DNA of 64,000 bases from Dactylorhiza incarnata (GCA_033032865.1 JAWHQI010000040.1:7051001-7115000), one strand, 5' to 3'. Numbered from the stretch's first letter, positions 48,098 through 59,349 are shown. Notes: generated by a model from the sequence alone, not told the origin. Translations and numbers: made by a program.

Positions 48098-48643
48098 TGT
48101 TGGTACAAATATAGTACCTCCAAAACTCACACTAGAAAAGGATAGGGAAAACTATGAAGTACAAGTTTATCGAGACAGAAGATGCTAGAGGAGAAACCTC
48201 TGACGGGAAAACTATTTCAGTTAATCTCAAGAGAGGTTACGAGATGGAAATCTAGAACAGCCCAGAGGGAGAGGTAGAAAAGTGATAAAATTCGAGACCG
48301 CTTACACAGGTTGTAAGCTGGAACCTCGAAGCCAAAAGTCTCTTTTCAGGTACCCCAATCACTTTATTTATAGACGCAGAGGCTGCCCAAATGGGGAAAT
48401 CCAAAAATTACTGGGTGCCCAGGATACAGGAGAGTCGGGGCAGAGATAAGGGGTGATAATATCAAAAAGAGAGAAAAAGACCAGACTGCCCGATTTGACG
48501 ATCTCAACATAGCCTGACCGCATGGGCCTTAGATGAAAAAATCGGAGTAGAGGATAGCGATCTGAGCGGTCTCCCAAAACTGAGCCCGCTAGAATGATTC
48601 GCTCTGAACAGGAGAGGATAGGTCGCGGATTTCCGGGCAAACA
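48098..48643 (-). repeat. Element F 5' LTR (element sense)
   Basis: Copy of 35826-36374, ending TTTCCGGGCAAACA. The GCGGTCTC hairpin is partly lost here: AGCGGTCTC is kept but the partner reads GAGCCCGCT. The TATA box is plus TATTTATA at 48365-48372. Confidence 0.93.
48365..48372 (-). promoter_or_regulatory. TATA box of F 5' LTR
   Basis: Minus TATAAATA. GCGGTCT-type words lie upstream in minus sense at about 48480-48590. Confidence 0.7.
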
Positions 48644-48648
48644 GGTTG

Positions 48649-49349
48649 ATGGTATGATTATCAAAGATAAACATGAAAAATAAACCACAACTTAACAAAA
48701 ATGAATAAGCTTGCAAATAGATAATCACATCAAGGAGAACTACACCGCCAATATACCAATTATTTTCATCTTCACTTCATATTTTACACAATAATTTTTT
48801 CATATAAAAATATATATTACTTTTTTTGAAGGGAGGCGATGAATTTTATCCTATCACCATCACACTTATTTTATTTTTCTTTTCAATATTTACTTCAATA
48901 ATCAATTTCTTTTTAACCGAAAGGGAGTATAAATAAGCTTTATTTCTACACCAAGGACAATAAAAGCTCCACTCAGATTATCATAAAAATTTCATCAAAA
49001 CAAACATAGTAAGAAAATAAGCTCAAAACATAATTGTGGAGATAAGAAGGCTATTTAGTTGTGGAGAACTTGAGTGGTGGTGTAAGAAAGGAAAAAGGGT
49101 GTGGTGATAATATGGATGGACAAAGGTGAATGTAATTAGGAATGGTGCATGGCTCATGCTAGATAATGGCCTAAATCATCTTGTAATCGTAACCTTGCTA
49201 GCTACCGCATTATGATGAGAGAATGACATGCTCAAAGAATTAGGTTAGCTTCCTAACTATAAGCGAGCAGAGAATATTAGCGTATCATAATTTAATGCAC
49301 ATCAATTGCATGAATACAACAATCATTATAATGCTAAGATTAAAGTATT
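48649..49349. other. AT-rich spacer between F and C
   Basis: No gene or repeat pair seen. It joins the sequence left of F (before 35821) as the original target locus. Confidence 0.7.
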
Positions 49350-49353
49350 GAAT

Positions 49354-50506
49354 TGTTGAAATTGTTGAAGTGGAGTGGAAGGTGGCCGGCGGTCTGTATT
49401 TTGGTGACCGCAGACACCGCGCAGTCTCTGTTTTGGTGCTCTATTGGTTTGGCTCTGGCGGTCTGCTGTGTAGGCCGGTTTGTTCTAGCATGTTCCGGTC
49501 TCTTCTCGGTCTGCTCTGCTTGGTTGGTCTATCTTCTTTGTAGAAGACCGGGCGGTATGTTCTTGGATAACTGCTGTGACTGGGCGGCCTATGCAGGTTG
49601 ATCTGGCGACTTGTCTGAAGTCGGCCAGATGTTCTTAGTTTGCTCTTAGCGGTCTAAGGAAGGAGTGATCCGTGTCCACACAGCTTGTTCGCGATCTACT
49701 GCTGATTGCGGTCTTGGACAGGATGTTATGCAAGTTGTGTAATCGCACGGTCTGCTCTATGAGACTGCTGGCGATCTGATGGGTGGTGACTGTATCTCTT
49801 GCGGCGGTGACGACATCTATCCCCTCGCCTATAAATAGGGGTGCAGGGCCCATCATTTATAATGAGAACTGTAAGAACTAGAGCTTGGGTTGTTTTGTGC
49901 AGTCTCAACTTTGAGGTCGGGCGGTCTCGGAAGCGAGTTGACTGTTTGTTGTGTTCGCAGGTTTGCGGTCAGCAGGTTGCGGTCTCCTTGCTTGGTAATT
50001 TCCCAGTGGCTTGAATAAACAGTTCGGCAGTGGCTTGTCTGCGAACTGGTTTATGTTGTTATTGTGCTGTTCGCAGTGAGCTCGGCGATCAGGCGACCAT
50101 CTGTGGTTAGGCGATCTGAGTTGCGGTCTGGTGACAGCTTATGTTCTCTGTTCAGTTCAATAAGCTCCAGTTCGTGCGGTCTGAGGTGGTGGTCTTGCAG
50201 TGCAGGTCATCTGCCTGTATTCTGTTCGTGCTGTCTCTGGACAAGCCGGGCAGTTTGTGGAGTCCAGCGGTCTGTGCGGTCTCTGCTTTGTCAGGTCGCC
50301 AAATTTGTGTTTTTGGTGTGTTTTATTTTTCTCTCCTTCGTGATTCTTATGAATCATGTCTCGCCATGTATGTCTCAAAATGTAAAGAAGTTTTGTGATT
50401 CAATAAAGACTATTGTGTTGTTGTGTGGCATTGTGGTTGTTTGGCTATAACTCAGTTGATGCAACTCCTGCTTACACCTAAACAATTCAAATCAAAAATT
50501 TTAACA
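49354..50506 (+). repeat. Element C 5' LTR
   Basis: It has ten exact GCGGTCT copies, all on the plus strand, between about 49387 and 50285. They lie on both sides of the TATA box at 49830. It ends ATTTTAACA. Confidence 0.95.
49830..49837 (+). promoter_or_regulatory. TATA box of C 5' LTR
   Basis: TATAAATA in CCTCGCCTATAAATAGGGG. The same is at 62570-62577 in the 3' LTR. Confidence 0.8.
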
Positions 50507-50518
50507 TGGAATCAGAGG
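50507..50518 (+). other. Element C primer-binding site
   Basis: TGGAATCAGAGG directly abuts the 5' LTR. It is the methionine-tRNA type copia PBS with two changes from TGGTATCAGAGC. Confidence 0.85.
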
Positions 50519-50595
50519 TAGGTTGTTGGAGTGGATAAGCATTGTTCAACTTAAGTTGCCATCGTCTTTGTGAAGAAGAAACCACATAGTTTGCC

Positions 50596-51480
50596 ATGGA
50601 AGCAGGATACGCAAGAGGGCTTGGTATTGAACTCCTCACATCGACTAACTTCAAGAAGTAGAAGTCGTGTATGGAGAGTTACTTGCTTGGCGAGGATCTA
50701 CGGGATATAGTTGGAGGAGAAGACACACAAGAAGTTCTTCTAGCGGGAGATAATATGGCAGAGGTGAGACTTTGGAGGAGGACTAATGCCAAGGCAGAGT
50801 TCACACTCAAGAGGGCTATTTCATCAGAGCTATTCGATCACATAATTAGATGTAAATATGCTGCTGAGATATGTCTTTGGACGGTTTGTTCAATAAGAAG
50901 AATGTAGCTCGGCTACAGTTTCTTGAAAATGAGTTGGCGAAGGCCTCTTAAGGTGATCTTTCAATCTCTACTTTCTTTCTCAAGATGAAGAACCTTACAT
51001 CAGAGATTTCTGCATTGGACCCTGATGAGCCCATCTCGGAGGCAAAACTGAAGAGGCATATCATCCGCGGATTGCGGAAGGAGTATCTTGCCTTTGTGAC
51101 GTCAGTTCAGGGTTGGGCAAATCAGCCATCTCTGTTGGAGTTGGAAAACTTACTTGCTTCGCATGAAAGTTTGGCAAGACAGATGGCGGGGGTTTCTATC
51201 TCCGGGGGAGATAGTGATGTGTTGTTCTCTGGGAAGAAGAAGAAGAAGTGGGAGAAGAAGAAACCAGGTCATGATGGACCCTCTACTTCAGGTCAGCAGG
51301 AAAGGAGTTATGCTCCTAAGTCTGATGGGAACAAGAAGGGAGAGGGACCAAGGTGCTTCAGGTGCAACAAGACCGGGCATTTCAAGAAAGATTGTCGGGT
51401 TATTCTTCAGCCGGTACATGCAGCGGAGAAGGAGAATCCAAAGTCTGATGAAGCTGGATGGGGAGGAGCCTTTGCGGCTA
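50596..51480 (+). pseudogene. Element C gag
   Basis: ATG 50596 is 90 bases after the 5' LTR. The frame has a TAG at 50659-50661, where copia gags usually have W (NFKK*KSCMESYLLGEDL), then a frameshift near 50880. From 50985 the second half reads ALDPDEPISEAKLKRHIIRG and ends in a good CCHC zinc knuckle, CFRCNKTGHFKKDC (near 51355). A lysine-rich stretch precedes the knuckle. It would package the element RNA. Confidence 0.88.
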
Positions 51481-51800
51481 ATATGATGGCAATGCCCGTT
51501 AAGGACTTGGCTGCCATCAACTTTGAAGAGGATTGGATCGTGGATTCAGGGTGTGGACACCATCTCACCGGGGATGAATCAAAGTTCTCTTCTTGGGCAC
51601 CTTACTCAGGTAACGATGCAATCCTTACGGCTGATAATTCTGTTCATTTAGTAGAACAAGAAGGTGTTGTCTCTCTGAGCAGTGATAAGGGTCCACTCAC
51701 ACTGAGGAGTGTTTATCACGTGTCGGGTATGAAGAAGAATCTCTTCTCTATGACCAATGCGGTCGATGCCGGTTATCACACTCTGTTTGGCCCAACATAA
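51481..51800 (+). pseudogene. Element C protease
   Basis: It continues the gag frame. DWIVDSGCGHHLTGDESKFS (near 51532) contains the D-S-G catalytic triad typical of copia protease. RSVYHVSGMKKNLFSM follows. An in-frame TAA at 51798-51800 breaks the polyprotein. Confidence 0.88.
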
Positions 51801-53253
51801 GTGAAGTTTCTTAAAACTCAACCGGAGAAAAAGGGAGATGTAATTCATGTTGGAAAGCGGGTAAAGGACTTGTTCGTTTTATCGACAAGTACCTATGTTC
51901 ACAAGATGAGGACCAATGATAGTGCGGCTATCTGGCATGAATGGTTGGGTCATGTAGGCATGGACAAATTTAAGGCTATGGCGGTAAGGGGCCTTGTCAA
52001 GGGCTTTCCTAGCTTGTCCTCCTATGGAGACGGTCATGTTTGTGCGGGATGTCAGTTTGTTAAGTCTCATCGACTTCCATTTGATAAATCACAAACAAGA
52101 TGCAAAGCGCCGTTGGAGTGCATTCACGGTGATTTGATGGGACCGACTGCCACCCCAAGTCATGGAGGCAACATATATATGTTGGTGTTGATCGACGATT
52201 ACACCAGATATGTCTGGGTGTATTTTTTGAAAGAGAAGTCAGAAGCTTTTGCGAAGTTAGTGGAGTTCAAGGAGCTGGTGGAAGGTCGGTTAGGCCTGTG
52301 GGTGAAAAAATTGAGAACTGACAATGGTGAGGAGTTCACCTCTGGTGAGTTCTCAAGTTTTTGCAGGAAGCACGGCATCTGGAGATTGCTCACTTGTGCT
52401 CATAGTCCACAATAAAATGACATTGTGGAGCGGAAGATCCGTCATCTGACGGAAACCTACAAATGCTGGCTTCTTGCCAAGAGTATCCCAAGGTCCTTCT
52501 GGGCGGAGGGAATGTCTTGTGCTGCCTATGTCATCAACATAATGCCTTTAAGTCCTATCAACATGAAGACCCCTCACGAACTAATGTTCAAGGAGAAGCC
52601 GAGTGTTGCACACCTTTGGGTGTTCGGGTCAACCTGTTTTGTGCATATCACTGATGCTCTTCGGACAAAGCTAGATGCGAAAGCAAGGAAGCTAGTCTTC
52701 GTTGGATATGATGAGCGAAAGAAGGGGTGGAGATGCATGGATCCTGAGACATGGAGATCAGTGGTATCTCGGGATGTGGTGTTCGATGAGGTGACTTCCT
52801 ATAAGGGGAGTTCAGGAGTTGAACTACCGGAGAGCAGGGTTGATGAAAAAGGGAAGTCTGCGGAAAATCTTCAAGTGGAGTTGCCTATTTCACCAGGAGC
52901 TCCTACTGTGTCTAGCTCAGAGATGGAGGATTCAGGTTTTGGAAGCAGGGGGAACGATGCTCCAAGTTCGCCTGGAAGAGGAGCTAGCACAGAAGAAGCA
53001 GCTGAGGAGGTGGTTAGTCAGGTGCAACCTCTTAGGAGGTCGAAGAGGACTATCAAGCCACCAGATCGATACACAGGAGGAAACATGGTGAGCTTTATCT
53101 CATGTTTCTTTGCTGGTCCCTTGGATGAGTGGGAGCAGGCGATCTTTGAGAAGGCCAAAGGCGTGGAACAGTGGGACATTGCTATGCAGGAAGAGATGGA
53201 TGCTCTCAAGAAGAATGACACTTGGTCTCTAGTGTCCAGGCCTAAAGGCATTA
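51801..53253 (+). pseudogene. Element C integrase
   Basis: It is in the same frame as the protease after the TAA. The GAG-pre-integrase zinc finger is IWHEWLGHVGMDKFKAMA and VCAGCQFVKSHR. The core has LIDDYTRYVWVYFL, RTDNGEEFTSGEF and, after a second in-frame TAA (52413-52415), NDIVERKIRHL, giving the D, D and E residues. The C-terminal part (KLVFVGYDERKKGWRCMDPE) is copia-typical. A serine-rich linker leads to the RT start at about 53130-53250, where element D is inserted after RPKG. Confidence 0.92.
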
Positions 53254-54565
53254 TGAAAGTGCATAGTTAACTACACTAGAATTCTCTAGAGGGGGGTTGA
53301 ATAGAGATTTAAATTTAATTTGTGCGAAGTTAACAAGTATATATATATGTGTAATAATCACAGAGTTAAGCTTCCCACACACACCAACAAGAATTAAGTA
53401 ACTAAATAAGAAATAGCAAAATGAAAATCACAGCACAACACAAAGAAATATAGTGGTTCCCAAAACTTTGGGTAGTCCACTCTTCTACCCCCTTGGTAGG
53501 AATTCACTATCTTGCACTGAGTCTTTTGATAAGGAGACTCTTAGAACTGGCCTGAGTCTTTTGATAAGGAGACTCTTAGAACCAGTACAACTGAATTTTT
53601 TGAAGAGAGATTCTAAAAACTCTTTTACACTGTTTGAAAATGAAATGAAGATAAGAAGAAGAAGTAGAAGAAGTAATTAAAACAAGAAAGAATCTTCTTC
53701 CTAGCAAGAAGATTAGAAGCACAAGAAATAGTGAATGAAATCTCTCTTCTATAGTGAGAAGGAGATTGTAGGACTTTTTCTCTTTCAATGAGAGCTGTCA
53801 AAGATTGCAGCAGTATGGCTTCAGAAAGAGAGGAAGAAGAAGAAGGCTTGTTGTTGGCTTCAGCACACTATCACTTCTCTCAACTTTTCTCACTTTTCTC
53901 TTGGGAGCATTTCCTCTATTTCAAATGTATGGAGTGGATCACTTCTTATTTCCTCTGCCGATTTCCCTCTTATTTATAGCTCTGTTTATTCAAGGAATAC
54001 TATAGGAGAATAATCAATCAGCAGTCAAAGAAATAGTAAGAGAGAAAAGATTCCATAATCAATATTTCTGTGGAAGGAAAGAAATTATTCTGATTTCAAA
54101 TAACATCCATAATAAACTTAATCAATTTAGCCAAGAATCATTTAGAAGGAAAAACTGATTCAAAATGGCTAGAATAATATCATTCCATAAAATTCAGATC
54201 TATAGATAGAAGGAAAGAAATCTGGCGTGTTTTTGAATTTGACATAGAAATCGACATACGTCGATTACTATTCGACGTAAGCGTCGATTTCAGACTGGCT
54301 GGACATTGAGAGGCGAATAAGGAAGGTGCGTCGACTAAGGTACGTCGACTTTACTAGATGTGTCGACTAGAAATCAGAGTTACGCCGACATAGGTTACGT
54401 CGAATTCTGTTTGAAGTTACTTCGACTCATTCTGAGAGGAACGTCGACTATATTTTGACGTTGCGCCGAATACTATTCGACGCATATTTACTTAGACTAA
54501 TTTTTCATTCTTAGAAGTTATATTCTACTCATTTTTAGGGGTTAAGATAAATCATTTCCCCAACA
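53254..54565 (-). repeat. Element D 3' LTR (element sense)
   Basis: Plus TGAAAGTGCATAG to TCCCCAACA, 1312 bp. CGTCGA-type words cluster at about 54245-54485. TATA is plus TATTTATA at 53971-53978. Confidence 0.94.
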
Positions 54566-54577
54566 ATCTCCCCCTAT
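54566..54577 (-). other. Element D polypurine tract
   Basis: Minus AGGGGGAGAT abuts the 3' LTR. Further purine tracts CAGGGGGAGC occur upstream, inside the end of ORF3, at about 54867-54880 and 54981-54992. Confidence 0.8.
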
Positions 54578-54879
54578 TTGTATTAACCCTATTCAGGGAG
54601 AAATTGTATCAGCTTTTAATCAACACAGCAAGGCATTTATATAGAAAAGAAAAATGTTAAGTACTCTGAAGAAAGTAGAAACATATACGCAGACTTTATA
54701 AACAGTATTTAAGCATGGAGAAAAAAAATATAGAGTATATCAACATTGTTCAACACATTGTTCAACCTATCACTCAGGAAGGGTAGGAGGAGTTTTTCTT
54801 TTCCTAGTGAATACTAAAGTTTTTAAAGAAGAGAGTTGCTCCTTCTTAGTAACATGTGGTTCACTCAGCTCCCCCTGAG

Positions 54880-56466
54880 TCACAGCAGTTTGCTCCCCTG
54901 AGATGGAATATCCTTTGAGCCTTCTACTTCTGCCTCTTCAGTTTCTTTCTCAACTCCAGCTTCAATTATGTCAGCATTTGGCTCCCCCTGAGCTTTAGCT
55001 ACTTTTTCTTTCTCAACTTCAGCATCAGTTCCCTTTTCAACCTCTGCTCTGCTAGCCTCCCCTTGAAAGAGGACTACTTGTTGTGTAGCTTCTCTTGATT
55101 TTGAAGTAGGAAGGTACTTGTGTGAGAGAGATTTGTGACTTGTGAGCTGCTCTTCATCTAATTTCTCCCCCTTCTTGACCTTCTTAGCCAAGGAGGTTAA
55201 GAAAGACTTGGTCACTTTGGAGGAAGAGACAGAGGACTTTAAGCTTTGCACAGAGGCATTGACCCCATCTATTTGGGTTTGCATGTGTATGATGGAGGAG
55301 TGAAGTTGGGAGCAGTGTGCATCCAGCATTTCTTGAATTTTTTGGGCTGCTGACTGGATACACTGGGTGATGAGAGTTTTAGTGGATGGAGATGGCTCAA
55401 GGTGTGTTGGAGTAGGATATAATGGTGGATGAGGAGGTGATGAATTTGGAGAGAGGATTGTATCATTGTGATGAGGTGAGTTTGATGGAGGAGGTGGAGG
55501 AATAGAGGAGGGTTGAGCAGGTGGATGCGAAGATGTAGGTAGGATAGGAGTTGTCATGGTAGTAGAGACTATTGGTGTGGATGATGTAGGTAGGGAAGAG
55601 ATGTCTGTATGCTGAGGAGGAGGTGAGGATGGATGGCTAGGAGAGTTAGGAGGAGAGGGAGTCCTGTCAGGAATGGCACCAGGCTTGGGAATTTGCCTGG
55701 TCCATTTTGAGAAGAGGGCTATGGAAATCCTTTTTCCAGGGGGAATGTGGATTCCTTTTGAACTACATAGGTCAGGGAAGGAGTGGAGAAGTACCTGACT
55801 CATGATCCTCATATAGGCATTCTCTTTGTGAGAATATTTGTAGCCTATCATTTTCAGTAAGCAGCTGGCCCAGTCAACCTTCTTTTTCAGCACAAGGGCC
55901 CCCATGATGTTCAGTTGCTGCTTGGGCACTGCATCATGGGCAGAGATTTTGCATAATAGAACTTTTCCTACTATGTCTGCCAATAGCCTATATTCCTCAG
56001 AAAATTCTATTTTCTTCAGGTGGATTGGTTTATCTTTGGAGAACTTCATGATGAGTAATAGATTCTTGGTTTCCCCAGGGGTGAGATCCACAGGTTCATC
56101 ACATGATAAGGGAATGATGATTAAGATTCATCTAGCTATTCTTTAGAAAATAATTTTCTTTCCTTTTGATTTGAAATAGAATAGTGTTGTTGTGTACCTG
56201 ATGGAAGATCAAAGGTGTCCCTAAGGTGTTCTACTGAGATTGAGACAGGTGTCTCATAGAGTGTTCCTGTGATTTCTCCTTGCTCAGATATCTGAATATG
56301 ATTCATTAACTCAGTGAGTCTCTGTCTGTAGGATTTTGCATCTTGTGGAAATGAGTTTGTCTAAACCAACTTCAGTGAAGAGAGCTATGATGCTCTTATT
56401 GTTTTCGGCGGCGGCTTGGAAGGATTCAAGATCAATGTCGAAACCGGAGTTGATCTTGGGAGCCAT
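54880..56466 (-). CDS. Element D ORF3: putative plant transposon-type protein with Pro-rich and coiled-coil parts
   Basis: It starts at ATG 56466 (MAPKINSGFDIDLESFQAAA), about 95 bases after a TATA-like TTAAATAG. The frame is broken near 56310 and 56120; from ATG 56091 to 54880 it is open for 403 codons. The N-terminal third (EEYRLLADIVGKVLL, KKKVDWASCLLKMIGYKYSH, LLHSFPDLCSSKGIHIP) recalls the putative plant transposon protein family (Transposase_32-like) seen in plant retroelements. Then follows a long P/S/T-rich stretch (about residues 140-240), a short coiled coil (about 245-290) and an E/K/A-rich tail. It sits where pol should be. Function unknown. The family call is from memory and weak. 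Confidence 0.6.
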
Positions 56467-56558
56467 TTAGGTTAGTGAGAGAGAAGAAGAGATGACTGGA
56501 CTGAGAAATGAGAAGGATGGAAGAAGCTCAGGAGTGTGCAGAATTTTAACTGAAGAGT

Positions 56559-56566
56559 CTATTTAA
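56559..56566 (-). promoter_or_regulatory. TATA-like box upstream of D ORF3
   Basis: Minus TTAAATAG, followed by a CT-rich leader (TTCTCATTTCTCAGTCC, CTCTTCTTCTCTCTCAC) and ATG 56466. A CGTCGA cluster lies just upstream. It looks like an internal plant promoter, but the box is not canonical. Confidence 0.45.
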
Positions 56567-56579
56567 GTCAGGTGAAACG

Positions 56580-56815
56580 TCAATACGAGACATAACTCGA
56601 GGTTTATTCGGTACAGCAGTAGATGTGACCAAAAATATTTTAGTATTGCCGCCTTTTTATGAAGTCGAAGCTGCGTCGAGTGGAAGTTGACGTATGCATC
56701 AGTATAGTCTGATAGGGTTTCATATCGACGTATGCGTCGATATAAGTCGACGCATACGTCGAGTTTACTAATCATTTTTAGTTATCGACTATGCGTCGAT
56801 TAAGGAATCGACTTG
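56580..56815. repeat. CGTCGA cluster upstream of ORF3
   Basis: At 56680-56815 the words ATCGACGTATGCGTCGAT, AAGTCGACGCATACGTCGAG, CTATGCGTCGATT and AATCGACTTG form overlapping palindromes. Weaker words extend to 56580. It is the same motif as in the D LTRs. Confidence 0.85.
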
Positions 56816-56904
56816 ATTTTTACTTTGTCTGAAAATTTTAGGTTTTTCTTGAGGGGTTATTTCTTCCTAATCCTAAGGTTTTCTAAGTCACCCTTGGATT
56901 AATT

Positions 56905-57564
56905 TTATAAACAGTTGGATTGATTGTGCCAACATTGTTTGGTAGTGTGGCCAATTTTATTACAAATATAACACCTAATTGTCCTTTGATTAAGGAAATT
57001 TGAGTTTAGGAAGGGATAGAGATGGTGATTAGGATAGATTTGTTGATTAGGATAAAAGTTTTGATCAGGATAGTAATTTTGATTAGGAAAAGAGTTTTGA
57101 TTAGGATAGAAGTTTTGATCAGGATAAAAGGGTCCTGAATGGGGGTTAAGATAGAGAGTTTTTGAAGAATAGCTATGTCCTGTATTTAAGTTGCTCTGAG
57201 GTTTTATGCGTCGATATCTATTCGACGTATGTTGAGAGTTGCGTCGATATGTATTCGGCACTTTTTGTAGATTGCGTTGATCTGGAATCGATGCATAGAA
57301 GTAGTTGCGTCAATTGTAAGTCGACGTACTGTTATTCATGCGTCAATTTGAGGTCGAAGCATCTAAGTGATTGCGTCGAGTAGAATTCGACGTACTATCA
57401 TTCATGCGTCGATATGAAGTCGACGCAATTTTATCTTCACAGATTTTATTTTTCTCTTTTTTCTGATTGGAGTTTTGTTTCTTTATAACTTGTTTCTGTT
57501 GGCATAGTTGCTTTCTCAGAGGTAGTTTGAGAGTCTTCTTCTGAATGGTATGATGATGATTCAT
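56905..57564 (-). pseudogene. Element D gag C-terminus: Arg-rich repeats and second zinc knuckle
   Basis: One minus frame spans 57564-56905 with TGA stops in two of seven repeat units. The repeats are 11 residues long with consensus TSNxYRRNxxx. They are followed by NQN/YPD/FYPN repeats (FYPNQNSFPNQNYYPDQNF) and then a CCHC knuckle, CYICNKIGHTTKQC, near 56950. In intact copia elements this knuckle is soon followed by protease; here it is followed by noncoding DNA and ORF3. Confidence 0.75.
57207..57437. repeat. Seven-unit 33-bp coding minisatellite
   Basis: Units start at 57207, 57240, 57273, 57306, 57339, 57372 and 57405, exactly 33 bp apart. Each opens with TGCGTCGA, TGCGTCAA or TGCGTTGA and has a TCGACG-type reverse arm 7 bases later. 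In the last unit the arms are perfect (57405-57412 and 57420-57427). In units 4 and 5 the minus-strand Arg codon CGA has become TGA, as expected of CpG decay. Confidence 0.95.
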
Positions 57565-58420
57565 TAAGGTTATTTATCTCTTTGAAGGTGAGGTCTTCTG
57601 TATTTTGTGAGTCCTCTTCTAAGTTTATTGATTTGATGGGTTTAGTGAATTTAACAGGGCTCATCCAAGCAGGTTTGGTAGATGGTATTGAACTAGTTGA
57701 AGGATCAGCTCCTAACCCTAGATTCTTATGTCTGATTATTTGTTTTTCAGTGATTTCTTTAAGTGTTTGGCTTCTGACTTTTATAGATTCTTCAAAAGCT
57801 TTTGCCTGGGATACCTTATTCTTAAGGAGTTGATTTTCTATTTTAGCACTATCAATTTCTTTTTCTGTTTTATAGATTTTACACCTTAGTTCATAATTTT
57901 TTGAACATGTATCCTCTATTCTTCTCATATTAATTTGTTCTTTTAGATCATTAATTTCTTGTTTAGCTTTTAGTTGATCTAAATAGAGTCTTTCAAAATC
58001 CTTTTTAAAATCATCACATAGAAAATCTATTTCATCAAAAATGCTTACCTCATCCTTATCCTCAGATTCCTCTATGAGAATAAGGCTATTTGCTTTTGCT
58101 GTTGAAGAGATGCTTCCATCTGATCCTGTTTCACTCCATGATTCAGCAACACATTCTTCTTCTGTGCTTCCAAGAGCCATTAAGCATAAGTCTTCTTGTT
58201 AGACTCTTCACTGTCACTTTTAGATGAAGTGTTGTCTTTAGAATCTGTCTCACTCCAAGCTTCTGCAATGAAGCCTCTTTCTTTCTTCTTCCCTTTCTTC
58301 TTGAGATCTTTCTTCTTCAGATATTTCTTTTTCTCAGCATTTTCTGGACATTCTGGAGCAATATGTCCAGTTTTCCTGCAGGAATAATAAACAATATCTT
58401 TGGTAGGAGTCTTATCATAC
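57446..58420 (-). pseudogene. Element D gag middle: first zinc knuckle and coiled coil
   Basis: Near 58370 the minus strand reads YYSCRKTGHIAPECPENAEK, a zinc knuckle lacking one cysteine. Then come basic residues and two similar acidic phrases, AEAWSETDS and AESWSETGSD. ORF 57446-58180 (244 residues) has a coiled coil (DQLKAKQEINDLKEQINMRR) and ends with GLGADPSTSS, equivalent to the GLGY phrase of copia gags. A frame change near 57500 leads to the minisatellite. Confidence 0.75.
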
Positions 58421-58434
58421 CTTGGTTTTGACTC

Positions 58435-59255
58435 TCACCTTCTCGACCCATCTGGCCTGACCCATTTCTTGAATCTTCTGGCCAGGAGGCTGAATAGTTC
58501 TTCTTCAGTCACAGAGGTTTCTTCTTCTGTTGCTTTTAATACAATATTTCTATCTTTTGAAGAGGTTGGAGTGTTTTCCCTTCTTTCCTTCTCTTCTCTG
58601 GTTTTCAGTAGTTGCTCATAGGATTTGAGTTTTCCTAAGAGAGCATCTGTTGAGATTTCCTTTTGTCCTCTTGTATCTCTTATTGCCCATATTCTTGAGT
58701 CCCATAAACTTGGGAGACTCATTAACAATTTGTCATTGATCTCTGTGAGAGAGATCTCTCTATCCAAGCTCCTTAATTGATTGATGATCAGACTGAATCT
58801 GTCATACATTTCAGATATGCTTTCTTCATGCTTCTTTTGAAAGTTCTCATATTGGGAGATAAATAGAGCCTTTCTATCTTTCCTTTCATCAGCACTTCCT
58901 TCTACTATCATTGTAAGAGCCTCCCAGATTTATTTGGCTGATTCACAGTCAACAACCTTTTGAAAGATTTCATCTGAGAGGGTTGAGACAAGAATGTTCA
59001 CAGCTTTTGCATCACTTGTTCCTGCCTTCTTTTCTTCAACTGTCCACTCAGCCCTTGGGACAAGTGTTTGAGTCACTCTACCACTTGAGTCCTTTCTATA
59101 GGGTTTAGGAGGTCCTGTCAAAATAACATTGAGCAAATCTTCATCAATAGAATTCATATAGATCCTAATTCTTGTTTTCCAAAGTGCAAACTTTTCAAGG
59201 TTGCAAATTGGTGGTCTGGTGGAAGCATAATCTTTGATTTGTGCTATAAAAAATA
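58435..59255 (-). pseudogene. Element D gag N-terminal domain
   Basis: Copia gag (UBN2-like) motifs are NSIDEDLLNVILTGPPKPYR, KAVNILVSTLSDEIFQKVVD, SEMYDRFSLIINQLRSL and LLMSLPSLWDSRI. The coding similarity extends upstream of ATG 59157 to about 59255 (QIKDYASTRPPI, LEKFALWKTRIRIYM), where no in-frame ATG is visible. A TAA at 58927-58929 splits the domain. A (TA)n run at 59266-59287 precedes it. Confidence 0.85.
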
Positions 59256-59335
59256 GTTTTTAGAAATATATATATATATATATATATGAGGTAGGATCTT
59301 TTTGATCAAGGAGTTACCCCTATTTGATCAACCTC

Positions 59336-59347
59336 GCTCTGATACCA
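59336..59347 (-). other. Element D primer-binding site
   Basis: Minus TGGTATCAGAGC, two bases after the 5' LTR. It is a perfect match to the copia methionine-tRNA PBS. Confidence 0.95.
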
Positions 59348-59349
59348 AT

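Larger units (their letters stand above)
35826..48643 (-). mobile_element. Element F: full-length Tat-type Ty3/gypsy element with antisense genes
   Basis: It is bounded by LTRs 35826-36374 and 48098-48643 with perfect TSD GGTTG (35821-35825 and 48644-48648). In minus sense the order is LTR, gag (48039 to 46592), protease, RT, RNase H, integrase (to about 42500), a 3' region with subrepeats, two plus-strand transcription units, PPT, LTR. A gypsy pol with integrase last, a long 3' region and extra antisense ORFs is the pattern known for Tat-lineage (Retand-like) elements. Stops and frame breaks in every domain mean it is no longer autonomous. No TGG-type PBS was found next to the 5' LTR. Confidence 0.92.

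Noticed and set aside
49353..50450. Cys-rich ORFs in the C LTR (also at 62048-63191)
   Set aside because: They are readings of the GCGGTCT-rich LTR and occur in noncoding U3, R and U5.
53576..54005. ORF pairs inside the D LTRs (also at 59678-60107)
   Set aside because: Present in both LTRs because the LTRs are copies; they overlap the TATA region and have no known domain.
57207..57437. Regularly spaced repeats that could be mistaken for a CRISPR array
   Set aside because: The period is 33 bp including the spacer, the spacers are similar to each other, the array is in frame with gag, and the host is a plant.
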